This document shows positions 25,857-36,391 of a stretch of 64,000 bases of DNA, piece after piece. Each line of letters begins with the position of its first letter. Positions within the stretch are counted from its first letter, which is position 1. The stretch covers positions 186,001 to 250,000 of the forward strand of contig NZ_JANFQF010000004.1 of the NCBI RefSeq assembly GCF_024438035.1, in the 5' to 3' direction. The position numbers were made by a program, and so were the translations under genes. The stretch is from Rhodococcus tibetensis (GTDB lineage: Bacteria; Actinomycetota; Actinomycetes; Mycobacteriales; Mycobacteriaceae). The notes under the pieces are model-generated. The model worked only from the letters and a program-made list of their open reading frames with translations, was not told the DNA's origin and did not search any database.

Positions 25857-26101
25857 CGCCTCGTCATCCGCCCGTCGTCGTGCCGTGCGCTCACCGACGC
25901 CCGACTATCCAGCTGGTCACCGATGTGCGACTTTCGGTCACCACAGTAAGGCCTCGTCGGGTACGGGCGTCCGGACGATTAGACTGGATCGAGCCGCGGT
26001 GCACGTGTGTATGTACGTAGCTCAGGGGACGTGAGGGTCGATCCGAACCCCGGTTCGGTGAGGGCCGTACTCGCAATGATCGAGAACTGGAGGTGGATAC
26101 G

Positions 26102-27145
26102 GTGTCGAGTACTGACGACAGACGTTTCGAGGTTCTGCGCGCGATCGTCGCCGACTACGTCTCCACACAGGAGCCCGTGGGTTCGAAAGCGCTGGTCGAA
26201 CGGCACAATCTCGGTGTTTCCAGCGCCACTGTCCGCAATGATATGGCCTTCCTCGAGAACGAGGGGTACATCGCCCAGCCGCACACCAGTTCCGGCCGCG
26301 TGCCCACGGACAAGGGCTACCGGCAGTTCGTGGACCGCATCGCCGAAGTGAAGCCGCTGTCGACAGCCGAGCGGCGCGCCATCCTCGAGTTCCTCGAGTC
26401 GGGTGTCGACCTGGACGACGTGCTGCGGCGGGGTGTGCGGTTGCTCGCGCAACTCACGCGGCAGGTGGCAGTTGTGCAATATCCCACATTGTCGGCCTCG
26501 TCCGTTCGTCATCTCGAGGTCGTCGCCTTGACGCCCGCCCGCCTGCTGCTGGTTCTCATCACCGACTCCGGCCGGGTCGACCAACGCATCGTCGAACTCG
26601 GTGATGTCCTCGACGACGAAGACCTCGCACGACTGCGCAGGCTGCTCGGTGGCGCTCTAGAGGGCAAGCGGCTGGCGGCCGCCTCGATCGCCGTGTCGGA
26701 ACTCGCCGAAGAGGCTCCCGAAGATCTCCGCGACGCCGTGGTCCGTTCGGCCACCGTGCTGGTGGAGACGCTCGTCGAACATCCCGAGGAGCGACTGGTG
26801 CTCGGCGGCACGGCCAACCTCACCCGCAACGCCGCCGACTTCACCGGAATCAGCGGGCTGCCCGGTTCGCTGCGGGCGGTCCTCGAGGCGCTCGAGGAGC
26901 AGGTGGTGGTCCTGAAGCTGCTGGCCGCCACCCAGGACGCCGGCACCGTTACCGTCCGGATCGGCGAAGAAACCCAGGTCGAGCAGATGCGCGGCACCTC
27001 GGTCATTTCCACCGGGTACGGCGCTGCCGGCACCGTGCTCGGTGGCATGGGTGTGCTCGGACCCACCCGAATGGACTATCCGGGAACAATCGCATCGGTG
27101 GCAGCCGTTGCCAGATACATCGGGCAGGTACTCGCCGAGCGGTGA
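26102..27145 (+). CDS. hrcA: Heat-inducible transcription repressor HrcA
   Basis: 347 aa from GTG 26102, placed 8 nt after GGAGG; an in-frame GTG at 26093 would overlap that site. N-terminal winged helix ([14 protein letters not shown] ... [18 protein letters not shown]), then the HrcA dimer/GAF-like domain ending in [21 protein letters not shown]. It represses groE/dnaK-type heat-shock genes through CIRCE. I found no CIRCE-like repeat in the 25857-26101 gap upstream, so it may not autoregulate. Followed by dnaJ. Confidence 0.93.
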   Translation: MSSTDDRRFEVLRAIVADYVSTQEPVGSKALVERHNLGVSSATVRNDMAFLENEGYIAQPHTSSGRVPTDKGYRQFVDRIAEVKPLSTAERRAILEFLESGVDLDDVLRRGVRLLAQLTRQVAVVQYPTLSASSVRHLEVVALTPARLLLVLITDSGRVDQRIVELGDVLDDEDLARLRRLLGGALEGKRLAAASIAVSELAEEAPEDLRDAVVRSATVLVETLVEHPEERLVLGGTANLTRNAADFTGISGLPGSLRAVLEALEEQVVVLKLLAATQDAGTVTVRIGEETQVEQMRGTSVISTGYGAAGTVLGGMGVLGPTRMDYPGTIASVAAVARYIGQVLAER

Positions 27146-27237
27146 CCGGCAGACCCGCGAGGTCGACGAGCGCCGCCGGAGACGTGAAGACGGATCAATA
27201 GCGCGATAACGAAGTAGAGAAGGACGAGAGACTCAAC

Positions 27238-28389
27238 GTGGCACGGGATTACTACGCAACGCTCGGCGTCGACCAGAAGGCGACCGACCAGGAGCTCAAG
27301 CGCGCCTACCGCAAGCTTGCGAGGGAACTGCATCCCGACGTGAACCCCGACGAGTCGGCGCAGGCCCGGTTCCGGGAGATCTCGACGGCCTACGAGGTGC
27401 TGTCGGATCCGGAGAAGCGGCGCATTGTCGATCTCGGTGGTGACCCGCTGTCCTCGGGTGGTGGTGCCGGAGCCGGCTTCGGCGGCGGCGGCTTCGGTGG
27501 TGGTCTCGGCGACGTGTTCGAAGCGTTCTTCGGTGGCGGAGGTGGCGCAGGACGCGGTCCCCGCGGCAGGGTGCAGCCCGGTGCGGACTCCCTCCTTCGT
27601 ACCCGGTTGACATTGGCGGAGTGCGCGACCGGTGTGAGCAAGCAGGTCACGGTCGAAACCGCGATCCTGTGCGACAGCTGTACCGGCTCGGGCACCAACG
27701 GGAACTCCAAGCCCGTGCGCTGTGAGACGTGTGGCGGCGCCGGTGAGGTGCAGTCGGTCCAGCGCTCGTTCCTCGGACAGGTGATGACCTCCCGCCCGTG
27801 CCCCACGTGCCGCGGCGCGGGCGAGACCATCCCGGATCCCTGCCACAAGTGTGGCGGCGACGGCCGCGTGCGTGCGCGCCGCGACATCACCGTCAAGGTC
27901 CCCGCCGGTGTTGCCGGAGGCATGCGGATCCGGCTTGCCGCGCAGGGTGAGGTGGGCCCCGGCGGCGGTCCGGCCGGTGACCTGTACGTCGAGGTCGTCG
28001 AGCAAGCGCACGAGGTGTTCGTCCGCGACGGTGAAGACCTGCACTGCACCGTCCGTGTTCCCATGGTCGACGCCGCGCTCGGGACCACGGTCACCATCGA
28101 CACCATCATCGACGGTCCCAAGGACATCGTCATCGAACCCGGCACCCAGCCCGGGTCGGTCACGGTCCTTCGTGGCCACGGAATGCCCAAGCTGCGATCG
28201 GGTGTGCGCGGTGACGTGCACGCGCACCTCGAGGTCGTCGTGCCCTCACGCCTCGACCACAAGGAGACGAAGCTTCTCCGCGAGCTACGCGATTTGCGTG
28301 ACCGGGACGTTGCCGAGGTCGTGTCCACCGAGTCGCAGCACAGTGGCGGGCTGTTCTCGCGTCTGCGTGAAGCGTTCAGCGGCCGCTGA
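27238..28389 (+). CDS. dnaJ2: Chaperone DnaJ (DnaJ2)
   Basis: 383 aa with a GTG start. J-domain with HPD in [12 protein letters not shown] (about residues 31-33), a Gly-rich region ([19 protein letters not shown]), four zinc-finger CxxCxGxG motifs ([32 protein letters not shown]) and a C-terminal substrate-binding domain. Co-chaperone of DnaK. As in mycobacteria it is the hrcA-linked second DnaJ; the gap to rsmE is 2 nt. Confidence 0.95.
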   Translation: MARDYYATLGVDQKATDQELKRAYRKLARELHPDVNPDESAQARFREISTAYEVLSDPEKRRIVDLGGDPLSSGGGAGAGFGGGGFGGGLGDVFEAFFGGGGGAGRGPRGRVQPGADSLLRTRLTLAECATGVSKQVTVETAILCDSCTGSGTNGNSKPVRCETCGGAGEVQSVQRSFLGQVMTSRPCPTCRGAGETIPDPCHKCGGDGRVRARRDITVKVPAGVAGGMRIRLAAQGEVGPGGGPAGDLYVEVVEQAHEVFVRDGEDLHCTVRVPMVDAALGTTVTIDTIIDGPKDIVIEPGTQPGSVTVLRGHGMPKLRSGVRGDVHAHLEVVVPSRLDHKETKLLRELRDLRDRDVAEVVSTESQHSGGLFSRLREAFSGR

Positions 28390-28391
28390 CG

Positions 28392-29153
28392 GTGGCGGCC
28401 ACCGTCTTCTACCTCGACCCTCTGCCCGAGGTCGGGCAGACCGCGGTTCTCGACGGCCCCGAAGGCAGGCATGCGGCCACCGTGCGCCGAATCGGTGTCG
28501 GTGAGCGGATCGTCCTCGCCGATGGGCGGGGCGGTCTCGCGGACACCGAAGTGACGGCAGCGGGGAAGGACCGGCTCGAACTCACCGTCCACGAGCGTCG
28601 ACAGGTGTCTGCGGCGTCTCCCGCGGTCACGGTGATCCAGGCGCTGCCGAAGGCGGACCGTTCGGAGCTGTCGGTAGAACTCGCCACCGAGGCCGGTGTC
28701 GATGCGATCATTCCCTGGCAGTCGTCGCGGTGCGTGGCCAAGTGGGAGGGGCCCAAGGTAGCGAAGGGTCTCGCCCGCTGGCGTGGCGCTGCAGTGGCCG
28801 CGGCCAAGCAGTCGAGGCGGGCGATCGTGCCCGAGGTCTCGGAACTGCACCGCACCGCGGGGATGCTCGCCGTCGTCCGTGAGGTGGTGGGCCGTGGCGG
28901 AGTGGTCGCGGTGTTGCACGAAGCGGCGACGCAGGGACTTGCCGAACTCCCGCTGCGTTCGGCCGCCGAGATCGTGCTGGTCGTCGGGCCCGAGGGTGGT
29001 ATCTCCGACGAAGAGATCGCCGCGTTGACGGAGGCGGGCGCCGTCCCCGTACTGCTGGGACCGCACGTTCTGCGGACCTCCACAGCGGCCGCGGTCGCGT
29101 TGGGTGCCCTCGGGGTGCTCACGGACCGTTGGGGCGCGGCCCCTATCGCCTGA
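28392..29153 (+). CDS. rsmE: 16S rRNA m3U1498 methyltransferase RsmE
   Basis: 253 aa with a GTG start. An N-terminal PUA-like domain (EGRHAATVRRIGVGERIVLADGRG) and a SPOUT methyltransferase domain with the knot motifs LVVGPEGGISDEEIAAL and LGPHVLRTSTAAAVALGAL. It methylates N3 of U1498 in 16S rRNA. The start is 2 nt after dnaJ2, so it is almost certainly co-transcribed. Confidence 0.93.
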   Translation: MAATVFYLDPLPEVGQTAVLDGPEGRHAATVRRIGVGERIVLADGRGGLADTEVTAAGKDRLELTVHERRQVSAASPAVTVIQALPKADRSELSVELATEAGVDAIIPWQSSRCVAKWEGPKVAKGLARWRGAAVAAAKQSRRAIVPEVSELHRTAGMLAVVREVVGRGGVVAVLHEAATQGLAELPLRSAAEIVLVVGPEGGISDEEIAALTEAGAVPVLLGPHVLRTSTAAAVALGALGVLTDRWGAAPIA

Positions 29154-29188
29154 CGATGCGTCGTGCCGGCCGATTAACCTGACTGCTC

Positions 29189-29950
29189 GTGGACCGCATT
29201 CGTATCGCTTACGGCACCGAACCGCAGCAGTTCGGGCACTTCTACGCCCCCGAGGAACCGGTCGAGGGTCCTGTTCCGGTGGTGATGGTCGTCCACGGCG
29301 GGTTCTGGAGCGGCAAGTACCACCTCAACTTGGGGACGAGCTTCGCGGTCGATCTCGCGCGTCACGGAGTTGCGGTGTGGAACATCGAATACCGCAGATT
29401 GGGTGCGGGCGGCGCCTGGAACGAGATGTCCGCCGACATCGTTGCCGCGCTGGAGGCGCTCGCCGGTCCCGTCGCCGAGCAATCCCCGGTTGCCTTCGAT
29501 TTCGCTCGCGTCCGTGTGGTCGGGCACTCGGCGGGCGGGCAGCTCGCGGTGTGGCTCGCGAGCCAGACGCAGACCGCCGTGCGGCCCGAGATGGTGGTGT
29601 CGCAGGCCGGAGCGCTCGACCTGGCGTCGGCGGGGGAGCGCGGCCGGCGGATCGGGTACATCGAGGACCTTCTCGGTGTCCCTTTCGCCGACGATCCCGA
29701 CCGCTATCGCTCCGCGTCCCCTTACCACCGGATCCCGATCGGTGTGCCGGTCGTGTGCGTGCACGGCACGGAGGACATTCAGGTACCGGCCAAGGTCAGC
29801 GTCCGATACAGCGATGCAGCGCAGGTAGCCGGAGACCCGGTCGCGTTGCACCTCGTCGATGGTGAAGACCACTACGCCTTCCTCAGCCCGGACAGTGAGT
29901 GCTGGAAAATTTCACGGCACGCGCTGTTGGCCGGTCCGGCCGACGGGTGA
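29189..29950 (+). CDS. Alpha/beta hydrolase (kynurenine formamidase/esterase-like)
   Basis: 253 aa with a GTG start. HGGFWSGKYH is the oxyanion HGG motif, VVGHSAGGQLAVWLA carries the nucleophile Ser, CVHGTEDIQVP the acid and GEDHYAFLSP the His. There is no signal peptide. Closest in style to the HSL/kynurenine formamidase group; the substrate is not determinable. It lies 35 nt after rsmE and is probably in the same transcript. Confidence 0.82.
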   Translation: MDRIRIAYGTEPQQFGHFYAPEEPVEGPVPVVMVVHGGFWSGKYHLNLGTSFAVDLARHGVAVWNIEYRRLGAGGAWNEMSADIVAALEALAGPVAEQSPVAFDFARVRVVGHSAGGQLAVWLASQTQTAVRPEMVVSQAGALDLASAGERGRRIGYIEDLLGVPFADDPDRYRSASPYHRIPIGVPVVCVHGTEDIQVPAKVSVRYSDAAQVAGDPVALHLVDGEDHYAFLSPDSECWKISRHALLAGPADG

Positions 29951-30087
29951 CCCCGACACCGCCCGTGCCGATCATGCCGTCGTTGTCACGTATTCGGGTG
30001 GGCGCTGTGACCTGCGAGCGATAGACTTCGGTCAGCACGGCGACCGCCGTGAATCGCCGGGATCCGGAAGTAGGCCATATACCTCAC

Positions 30088-31161
30088 GTGAGCGAACAAG
30101 ACCAGAATGGCGAGACGTTCGGCGCCACGCGCCCGGCGGAACGCACCGTGCGTTCGAGTATCGATCTCCCACCCGAAACGGTCCCGCCTCTCCTCGGCTC
30201 TGCCGACGAGAATCTGCGAGCTCTCGAACGGGTCCTGGATGCAGACATCCACGTACGCGGCAATGCGGTCACACTCACGGGGAAACCCGGCGACGTTGCC
30301 CTGGCCGAACGCGTCATCACCGAGCTCGCCGCCATCGTGGGCCGTGGACAGCCGCTGGCACCCGATGCGGTGCGACGCACCGTGGGGATGCTGACCCAGG
30401 GTCTGAGCGAGTCGCCCGCCGAGGTTCTCACCCTCGACATCCTGTCTCGGCGCGGGAAGACCATCAGGCCCAAGACACTCAATCAGAAGCGGTACGTCGA
30501 CGCGATCGACGCCAACACGATCGTCTTCGGTGTCGGCCCCGCCGGCACGGGCAAGACCTACCTGGCAATGGCGAAGGCCGTGCAGGCGCTGCAGACCAAG
30601 CAGGTGTCGAGGATCATCCTCACGCGGCCCGCGGTCGAGGCGGGCGAGCGGCTCGGATTCCTGCCCGGGACGCTGCACGAGAAGATCGACCCTTACCTGC
30701 GGCCGCTGCACGATGCGTTGCACGACATGATGGACCCCGAGGCGATTCCGAAGCTGATGCAGTCGGGCATCATCGAGGTCGCGCCGCTGGCATACATGCG
30801 CGGTCGCACGCTGAACGACGCGTTCATCATTCTCGACGAGGCCCAGAACACCACCGCCGAGCAGATGAAGATGTTCCTCACCCGGCTGGGCTTCGGTTCC
30901 AAGGTGGTCGTTACCGGTGACGTCACCCAGGTCGACCTTCCGGGCGGCGCGCGATCGGGCCTGCGGGCAGCCAGCGAGATCCTCGGCGACATCGACGACA
31001 TCCACTTCGCCGAGCTGAACAGCAGCGACGTGGTCCGGCACCGGCTGGTGTCCGACATCGTCGACGCCTACGAGCGTTTCGAGGCAGACCGCGACGGCAA
31101 GATCGAGCTCGGAAACCGCGCACAGCGGAGAGCGGCGCACTCGCGTTCTCCACGACGGTAG
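30088..31161 (+). CDS. phoH: PhoH-like ATPase
   Basis: 357 aa from GTG 30088 (MSEQDQNGE); an in-frame GTG at 30049 gives 370 aa, and neither has a strong ribosome site. An N-terminal KH-like segment (LRALERVLDADIHVRGNAVTL) is followed by a helicase-like core with Walker A GPAGTGKTYLAM and Walker B FIILDEAQNTT. Known partner of YbeY in ribosome/rRNA quality control; the order phoH-ybeY-corC-era is conserved in actinobacteria. Confidence 0.92.
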   Translation: MSEQDQNGETFGATRPAERTVRSSIDLPPETVPPLLGSADENLRALERVLDADIHVRGNAVTLTGKPGDVALAERVITELAAIVGRGQPLAPDAVRRTVGMLTQGLSESPAEVLTLDILSRRGKTIRPKTLNQKRYVDAIDANTIVFGVGPAGTGKTYLAMAKAVQALQTKQVSRIILTRPAVEAGERLGFLPGTLHEKIDPYLRPLHDALHDMMDPEAIPKLMQSGIIEVAPLAYMRGRTLNDAFIILDEAQNTTAEQMKMFLTRLGFGSKVVVTGDVTQVDLPGGARSGLRAASEILGDIDDIHFAELNSSDVVRHRLVSDIVDAYERFEADRDGKIELGNRAQRRAAHSRSPRR

Positions 31162-31197
31162 GGTGAGTGTCGCCGGAACCAGGAGGAAGCGACACAC

Positions 31198-31740
31198 ATG
31201 AGCATCGAAGTCTCGAACGAATCGGGCATGGACGTCTCCGAAGAGGAGCTGATCAGCGTTGCCCGCTTCGTGATCGCACGGATGGACGTCCATCCTGCGG
31301 CCGAGTTGTCGATGGTCCTCGTGGACTCGGCAACGATGGCGGATCTGCACATGCGGTGGATGGATCTCCCGGGCCCCACCGACGTGATGTCCTTCCCGAT
31401 GGACGAGCTCGAACCGGGCGGTCGTCCGGATGCAGCGGACCCTGGACCGTCGATGCTCGGCGACATCGTGCTGTGCCCGTCCTTCGCGGCGGATCAGGCC
31501 GACAAGGCCGGTCACCCGCTGGCCCACGAACTCGCGCTCCTCACTGTCCACGGCGTGCTGCACCTCCTCGGCTACGACCACGCCGAGCCGGAGGAGGAGA
31601 AAGAGATGTTCGGCCTGCAGAACCAGCTCCTCGAAGAGTGGTACGAGGATCTTCGCCGCGCCGAACGGGATGCGGCACTCGCTGCCCGGGACCAGAAGTT
31701 GCTCGGCAAGGCCGGGTTCTTCGACTCGCCGGATCAGTAA
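31198..31740 (+). CDS. ybeY: Endoribonuclease YbeY
   Basis: 180 aa, with AGGAGG at a good distance before the [14 protein letters not shown] and the zinc triad [11 protein letters not shown] (H-x3-H-x5-H) are diagnostic. It matures the 3' end of 16S rRNA and takes part in 70S quality control. The C-terminal tail beyond the zinc site (about 55 residues, acidic then [14 protein letters not shown]) is typical of actinobacteria. It lies between phoH and the CBS-domain membrane protein. Confidence 0.95.
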   Translation: MSIEVSNESGMDVSEEELISVARFVIARMDVHPAAELSMVLVDSATMADLHMRWMDLPGPTDVMSFPMDELEPGGRPDAADPGPSMLGDIVLCPSFAADQADKAGHPLAHELALLTVHGVLHLLGYDHAEPEEEKEMFGLQNQLLEEWYEDLRRAERDAALAARDQKLLGKAGFFDSPDQ

Positions 31741-31761
31741 CCGCCACGTGAAGGGTTCTCT

Positions 31762-33081
31762 GTGAGTAGCGCCATCGCGCTGATCGTCCTCGCGATCGTT
31801 CTCGTCGCTCTCGGCGGTGTGTTCGCCGCGGTGGACTCCGCTCTCAACACGATTTCGTCCGCCCGTGTCGAGGAGATGGCCAAGGAGGACCGGGCCGGTG
31901 CGCACCGGGTCCTGCGCATCCTCTCCGACCGCCCGCGCTACGTGAATCTGATGGTGCTGCTTCGCATCCTGTGCGAGATCACCGCTACGGTCGTGCTTGT
32001 CGGCGGGTTGTTCGACCTCCTCGAACCGGTGTGGGCGCTCACCGTCACCGCGATCGTCATGGTGCTCGTCGACTATGTCGTGATCGGCGTCGGTCCGCGC
32101 ACGCTCGGCCGTCAGCACGCTTACTCGATAGCATTGATCGCGTCGTTCCCCTTGCAGGTCATCGGTACCCTCCTCGGTCCGATCAGTCGACTGCTGATCC
32201 TGATCGGTAACGCGATCACCCCGGGTAAGGGATTTCGCAACGGTCCCTTCGCCTCCGAGATCGAACTTCGCGAACTCGTCGACATGGCGCAGGAGCGTGG
32301 CGTCGTAGCCGACGAAGAACGACGCATGATCCAGTCGGTGTTCGAACTCGGCGACACCTCGGCCCGCGAGGTGATGGTTCCGCGTACCGAGATGGTGTGG
32401 ATCGAGAGCGACAAGAGCGCCGGACAGGCGACGTCCCTCGCCGTCCGCAGCGGTCATTCGCGGATCCCCGTGATCGGCGAGAACGTCGACGACGTCCTCG
32501 GGGTGGTGTACCTCAAGGACCTGGTCCAGCAGACGTACCACTCGCGTGACGGTGGGCGCAGCGTTCGCGTCCGCGACGTGATGCGGCCGGCCGTGTTCGT
32601 GCCGGATTCCAAACCTCTGGACAGCCTGCTCGCCGAAATGCAGCGCGACCGCAACCACATGGCGGTGCTGGTCGACGAATACGGCGGCGTCGCCGGGCTC
32701 GTCACCATCGAAGACGTCATCGAGGAGATCGTCGGGGAGATCGCCGACGAGTACGACCAGGACGAGACACCGCCGATCGAGGACCTCGGCGACGGTATGT
32801 ACCGGGTGTCGGCGCGGCTGCCCATCGAGGATCTCGGCGAACTGTTCGGACTCGAACTCGAGAACGACGAGGTCGAAACCGTAGGCGGGTTGATCGGATA
32901 CGAACTGGGCAGGGTTCCCCTCCCCGGCTCCGAGGTCGTGTCGGAGGGTCTGATTCTGCGCGGTGAGGGCTCACCCGACGTGCGGGGTCGAGTGCGCATC
33001 AGCACGGTCTTCGTGCAACGTGCACCGACCTCGGAAGACGATCACGAAGACGACCGCGAACGAGAGAGCGACGATGCCTGA
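31762..33081 (+). CDS. CorC/HlyC-type membrane protein (DUF21, CBS pair)
   Basis: 439 aa with a GTG start. An N-terminal DUF21 membrane domain (helices within residues 1-150), a CBS pair at about 200-330 ([64 protein letters not shown]) and a CorC_HlyC C-terminal domain ([17 protein letters not shown]). Family members affect Mg2+/Co2+ export or tolerance. It overlaps the next gene by 8 nt. Confidence 0.9.
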   Translation: MSSAIALIVLAIVLVALGGVFAAVDSALNTISSARVEEMAKEDRAGAHRVLRILSDRPRYVNLMVLLRILCEITATVVLVGGLFDLLEPVWALTVTAIVMVLVDYVVIGVGPRTLGRQHAYSIALIASFPLQVIGTLLGPISRLLILIGNAITPGKGFRNGPFASEIELRELVDMAQERGVVADEERRMIQSVFELGDTSAREVMVPRTEMVWIESDKSAGQATSLAVRSGHSRIPVIGENVDDVLGVVYLKDLVQQTYHSRDGGRSVRVRDVMRPAVFVPDSKPLDSLLAEMQRDRNHMAVLVDEYGGVAGLVTIEDVIEEIVGEIADEYDQDETPPIEDLGDGMYRVSARLPIEDLGELFGLELENDEVETVGGLIGYELGRVPLPGSEVVSEGLILRGEGSPDVRGRVRISTVFVQRAPTSEDDHEDDRERESDDA

Positions 33082-33406
33082 ACTCGATCCCGAGGACGCC
33101 AAGCTGATCGTGCTTGCGCGGGGAGCCCTGGGCCGCAGCAGAAGTGGTCAGGGCGCCGCTGTCCGCGATCTCGACGGCCGCACCTACGCGGCGGGCGCCG
33201 TCACCTTGGCGTCGTTGCCGTTGACCGCTCTGCAGTCGGCCGTCGCTGCCGCGGTGTCGAGCGGGGCAGAAGGGTTCGAAGCCGCTGTCCTGATCGGCGG
33301 AGCCCCGGATGATCCGGGCATCGCCGCACTACACGAAGTCAGTGCGCAGGCGGCGATCGTCTTCGCGCGAACCGATGGATCCGTGATCGAGGAGAAGTAT
33401 GAGTAA
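33074..33406 (+). CDS. Degenerate cytidine-deaminase-fold protein
   Basis: 110 aa from ATG 33074. Overall pattern of a homotetrameric cytidine deaminase ([41 protein letters not shown] ... AAVLIGG). The segment that should read C-A-E (first zinc Cys and catalytic Glu) is T-A-L-Q-S, and the later P-C-x-x-C is missing, so zinc binding and deamination are unlikely. Conserved between the CBS protein and era in mycobacteria, where annotations sometimes still say cytidine deaminase. A structural role is inferred. Confidence 0.75.
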   Translation: MPELDPEDAKLIVLARGALGRSRSGQGAAVRDLDGRTYAAGAVTLASLPLTALQSAVAAAVSSGAEGFEAAVLIGGAPDDPGIAALHEVSAQAAIVFARTDGSVIEEKYE

Positions 33407-34316
33407 ACCCGAATTCCGTTCCGGATTCGTCTGTTTCGTCGGGCGGCCCAACACGGGCAAGTCCACGCTCACCAATGCATTGGTGGGGAGCAAGATTGCG
33501 ATCACGTCTTCGCGTCCACAGACGACCCGGCATACGATTCGCGGCATCGTGCACCGCGAGCATGCGCAGCTGATCCTCGTCGACACCCCGGGGCTGCACC
33601 GGCCCAGGACGCTCCTCGGCCAGCGCCTCAACGACCTCGTGCGTGACACCTACTCCGAGGTCGACGTGATCTGCCTGTGCATCCCGGCGGACGAGAAGAT
33701 CGGCCCCGGCGACCGCTGGATCGTGCAGCAGGTCCGCCAGATCGCACCGAAGACCACACTCATCGGCATCGTGACGAAGATCGACAAGGTCACCAAGGAC
33801 AAGGTCGGGCAGCAACTGCTGGCAGTGTCCCAGATGCTCGGCCCCGAGTCCGACGTCGTGCCGGTCTCGGCTGCGTCGGGTGAACAGGTGGAGGTCCTGG
33901 TGGACGTCCTCGCCTCGAAGATGGAAGAAGGGCCCGCGTTCTACCCGGACGGCGAGCTCACCGACGAGCCCGAAGAGACACTGATGGCCGAACTCATCCG
34001 TGAGGCCGCCCTCGAAGGTCTCGGCGACGAACTGCCGCACTCGCTCGCAGTGGTCATCGAGGAAGTAATTCCCCGCGAAGGTCGCACTGAGAAGCAGGGC
34101 GAACTGCTCGATGTGCACGCCCTGCTCTACGTCGAACGCCCGTCCCAGAAGGGCATCGTGATCGGCAAGGGTGGCGCCCGACTCCGCGAGGTGGGGACCA
34201 AGGCTCGTCTGCAGATCGAGAAGCTGCTCGGCACCCGTATCTTCCTCGAACTGCACGTGAAGGTCGCCAAGGATTGGCAGCGCGACCCGAAACAGCTGGG
34301 CCGCTTGGGGTTCTAG
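33399..34316 (+). CDS. era: GTPase Era
   Basis: 305 aa; it overlaps the previous gene by 8 nt. G1 GRPNTGKST (about residues 14-22), SRPQTTRHTIRGI switch, DTPGL G3 and TKID G4, then a KH domain with the era-specific GKGGARLREVGTKARLQIEKLLG (VIGxxG-like). It binds the 3' end of 16S rRNA and couples 30S maturation to growth. Last gene of the phoH-era run; 51 nt to the convergent TetR gene. Confidence 0.96.
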   Translation: MSKPEFRSGFVCFVGRPNTGKSTLTNALVGSKIAITSSRPQTTRHTIRGIVHREHAQLILVDTPGLHRPRTLLGQRLNDLVRDTYSEVDVICLCIPADEKIGPGDRWIVQQVRQIAPKTTLIGIVTKIDKVTKDKVGQQLLAVSQMLGPESDVVPVSAASGEQVEVLVDVLASKMEEGPAFYPDGELTDEPEETLMAELIREAALEGLGDELPHSLAVVIEEVIPREGRTEKQGELLDVHALLYVERPSQKGIVIGKGGARLREVGTKARLQIEKLLGTRIFLELHVKVAKDWQRDPKQLGRLGF

Positions 34317-34367
34317 GCGGCTGCGCCACCCGTGCGTGGTGAACGAGTCCTGAGGCTCGTCAACCAC

Positions 34368-34931
34368 TCACGGGGCGGCGGCCCTGAGCAGGAGGAGCAC
34401 CGACGTCGCGAAGTCCTGATCGCCGTCGCTTCCGGTCGCGAGTCTCCTGAGCTGCAGGCCGGCAATGGTGGCGACGATGGTCGGGGCGACGGATGCCGCG
34501 TCGGGGACGCCGAGGGCGGTGAGGATCGTCACCGTCAAATCGTCGTACGCGGCGAAACATTCGGCGGCGGCCTGCCGCAGCTCGTGGTCGCGTCCCGCCT
34601 GGATGTACAGCTCGAACGGGGCGATCCGCTCGGCGGAGAACGCCAGATCCTTCGCGACCTTCCCGGTGAGTGCCGCGGCGTCCTCGAGGCTGAGCCCCTG
34701 GTCCCGGTATCCCTCCGCCAGCTCCGACAGGCGCTGCGTCTCCTCCGTCACGAACCCGGACAGCGCGGCGCGCAGCAGGTCCGTCTGTGTGGGGAAGTGG
34801 TACGTGATGGAGCCGAGTGACACCCCGGCCTGCGCGGCGATTCGCCGATTGGTCACGCCGGGAATGCCTTCCGTACCGACGATGTGCAGCGCCGCTGCGA
34901 GGATGCGGTTCCGAACGTCCGTCGAAGCCAT
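34368..34931 (-). CDS. TetR-family regulator downstream of the amidase
   Basis: 187 aa. N-terminal HTH: IAAQAGVSLGSITYHFPTQTDLLRAAL (about residues 31-57). The ligand domain is Ala/Leu-rich, with the DDLTVTILTAL helix. The start is 3 nt after the amidase stop, so both form one operon. The perfect 22-bp palindrome at the head of that operon is the natural operator, implying autorepression and control of the amidase. Confidence 0.88.
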   Translation of the reverse strand: MASTDVRNRILAAALHIVGTEGIPGVTNRRIAAQAGVSLGSITYHFPTQTDLLRAALSGFVTEETQRLSELAEGYRDQGLSLEDAAALTGKVAKDLAFSAERIAPFELYIQAGRDHELRQAAAECFAAYDDLTVTILTALGVPDAASVAPTIVATIAGLQLRRLATGSDGDQDFATSVLLLLRAAAP

Positions 34932-34934
34932 CGG

Positions 34935-36376
34935 TCACCACCACTTCTCGGGACGTTCCAGATCCCAACGCAGCACCGACTCGAGTTGGGCCGCAACCGA
35001 CACCAGCAACGGCTCGGCGCCGTCGTGTCCCATCAGCTGGGCTCCGGTCGGCAGGTTGCCGGACGTGAACCCGGCCGGGACGTTCACACTGGCCAGCCCA
35101 GCACGTTCCACGGCCACGCGTACGGGCAGACCGCGGTGATCACCTTGTCCGTGGCCCACGAGCTGATGCCGTCGATCCCCTCGACCCTCGGTGGGGGAGT
35201 CGCTGTGGTCGGGGCGAGGACGAGGTCGTACTTGTCGAAGATCACCCCGACCCGTCGCTGCATCCTCGGCTCGGCGGCGCGGGCGACCCATAGCGGTGCC
35301 CCACGCAACAGTCGTCCGGTCTTGGCGTTGCCCTTCGTGCGGGGGTCTATGAGGGAGGGGTCCGGGACCTTCCGCACCCAGTCGTCGATTCCGGCCATCG
35401 ACCGCGGGAGGAAGCCGAGCCCGAACATGATTCCGTAGTCGGGGTCGTCCACCACGACGTGATGGCCGAGCCTGCGCAGCGCCTCGGCGATCCGTGCGAC
35501 GCCCTGGCGGACCTCGGGATGCAACGTGGTGGGGGTCGCGGTGAACGGGATCCGCAGCGACAGCGCGTTCCGCAGCGGTCCGGGGTCGCGACCGACGGCG
35601 TCGCTGACGGTGACCGGCGCGGGCGTGTGCAGGTCGCCCTCGTGCGGTCCCGATGCCACGTCGAGAAGCAGCGCCGCGTCGGCGACGGTCCGGGCCAGCG
35701 GGCCGTTGACGGTGAGGCCGTAGAACGCCTCGGCTGCCGGCCAGGTGGAGATTCGGCCGCGTTGAGGCTTGATCCCGACGAGGTTGGTCCAGGCGGCCGG
35801 GATGCGGATGGACCCGGCGCCGTCCGAACCGATCGCCGCGGCCACCACACCGGCGGACACGGCCGCCGCGGCGCCGCCGGACGACCCTCCGGGGGTGTGG
35901 TCACCGTTCCAGGGATTGCGGGTGTACCCGAAGGCGGGACCGCCGGTGAGCGGCCACTGTCCGAGCTCCGGACTGTTGGTCTTGCCCACGACGGCACCGG
36001 CGGCGCGCAGGCGCCGCACCATCTCGGAGTCGCGCGCCACGGGCGGGAAGTCGCCCGGGCACCCGAACGCGGTCGGTTCGCCGGCCACGTCGACGTCGTC
36101 TTTCACGGCGATCGGGACCCCGAGCAGCGGCAGGCGCTCACCGGCGGCGATCCGGCGGTCGGCCTCGGCGGCTTCGGCCAGTGCCTTGGTCCGGCGAATC
36201 ACCTTGAACGCGTTGAGCGTCGGCTGGCTCGCGTCGATGCGGTCGAGGGCGGCGCGGGTGGCCGCCACCGACGTGGTGGCGCCGGAGGCCAGCGCCTGCG
36301 CCTGCTCGACGAGTCCCGGGGACCGCTCCCCGTCGTTGTCGCGCTGCCGTCGATCGTCCAGTTGTCCCGCACTCAT
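34935..36376 (-). pseudogene. Amidase, frameshifted near the C-terminus
   Basis: The first 430 codons (36376 to 35084) contain the amidase-signature triad: VPIAVKDDVDVAG (Lys), TPGGSSGGAAAAVSAG (cis-Ser) and GSDGAGSIRIPAA (nucleophile). The frame stops at PWNVLGWPV. In the next frame it resumes at once as SVNVPAGFTSGNLPTGAQLMG and continues to a stop at 34935, the normal amidase C-terminus. One base is missing in a Pro codon at 35090/35091. Mycobacteria have an amidase (amiA2) at the same place beside era. Either a real recent pseudogene or a sequencing error; the truncated 430-aa form would lack about 50 residues. Confidence 0.8.
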
Positions 36377-36391
36377 GTCGCCCCTCCCGTG

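Noticed and set aside
25857..26101. CIRCE element expected near hrcA
   Set aside because: No TTAGCACTC-N9-GAGTGCTAA-like repeat is present in this gap, and nothing else in it looks like a gene.
29986..32658. 890-aa minus-strand open frame opposite phoH-ybeY-corC-like
   Set aside because: Composition rich in His/Asp/Arg/Gln typical of antisense to GC-rich codons; no motif.
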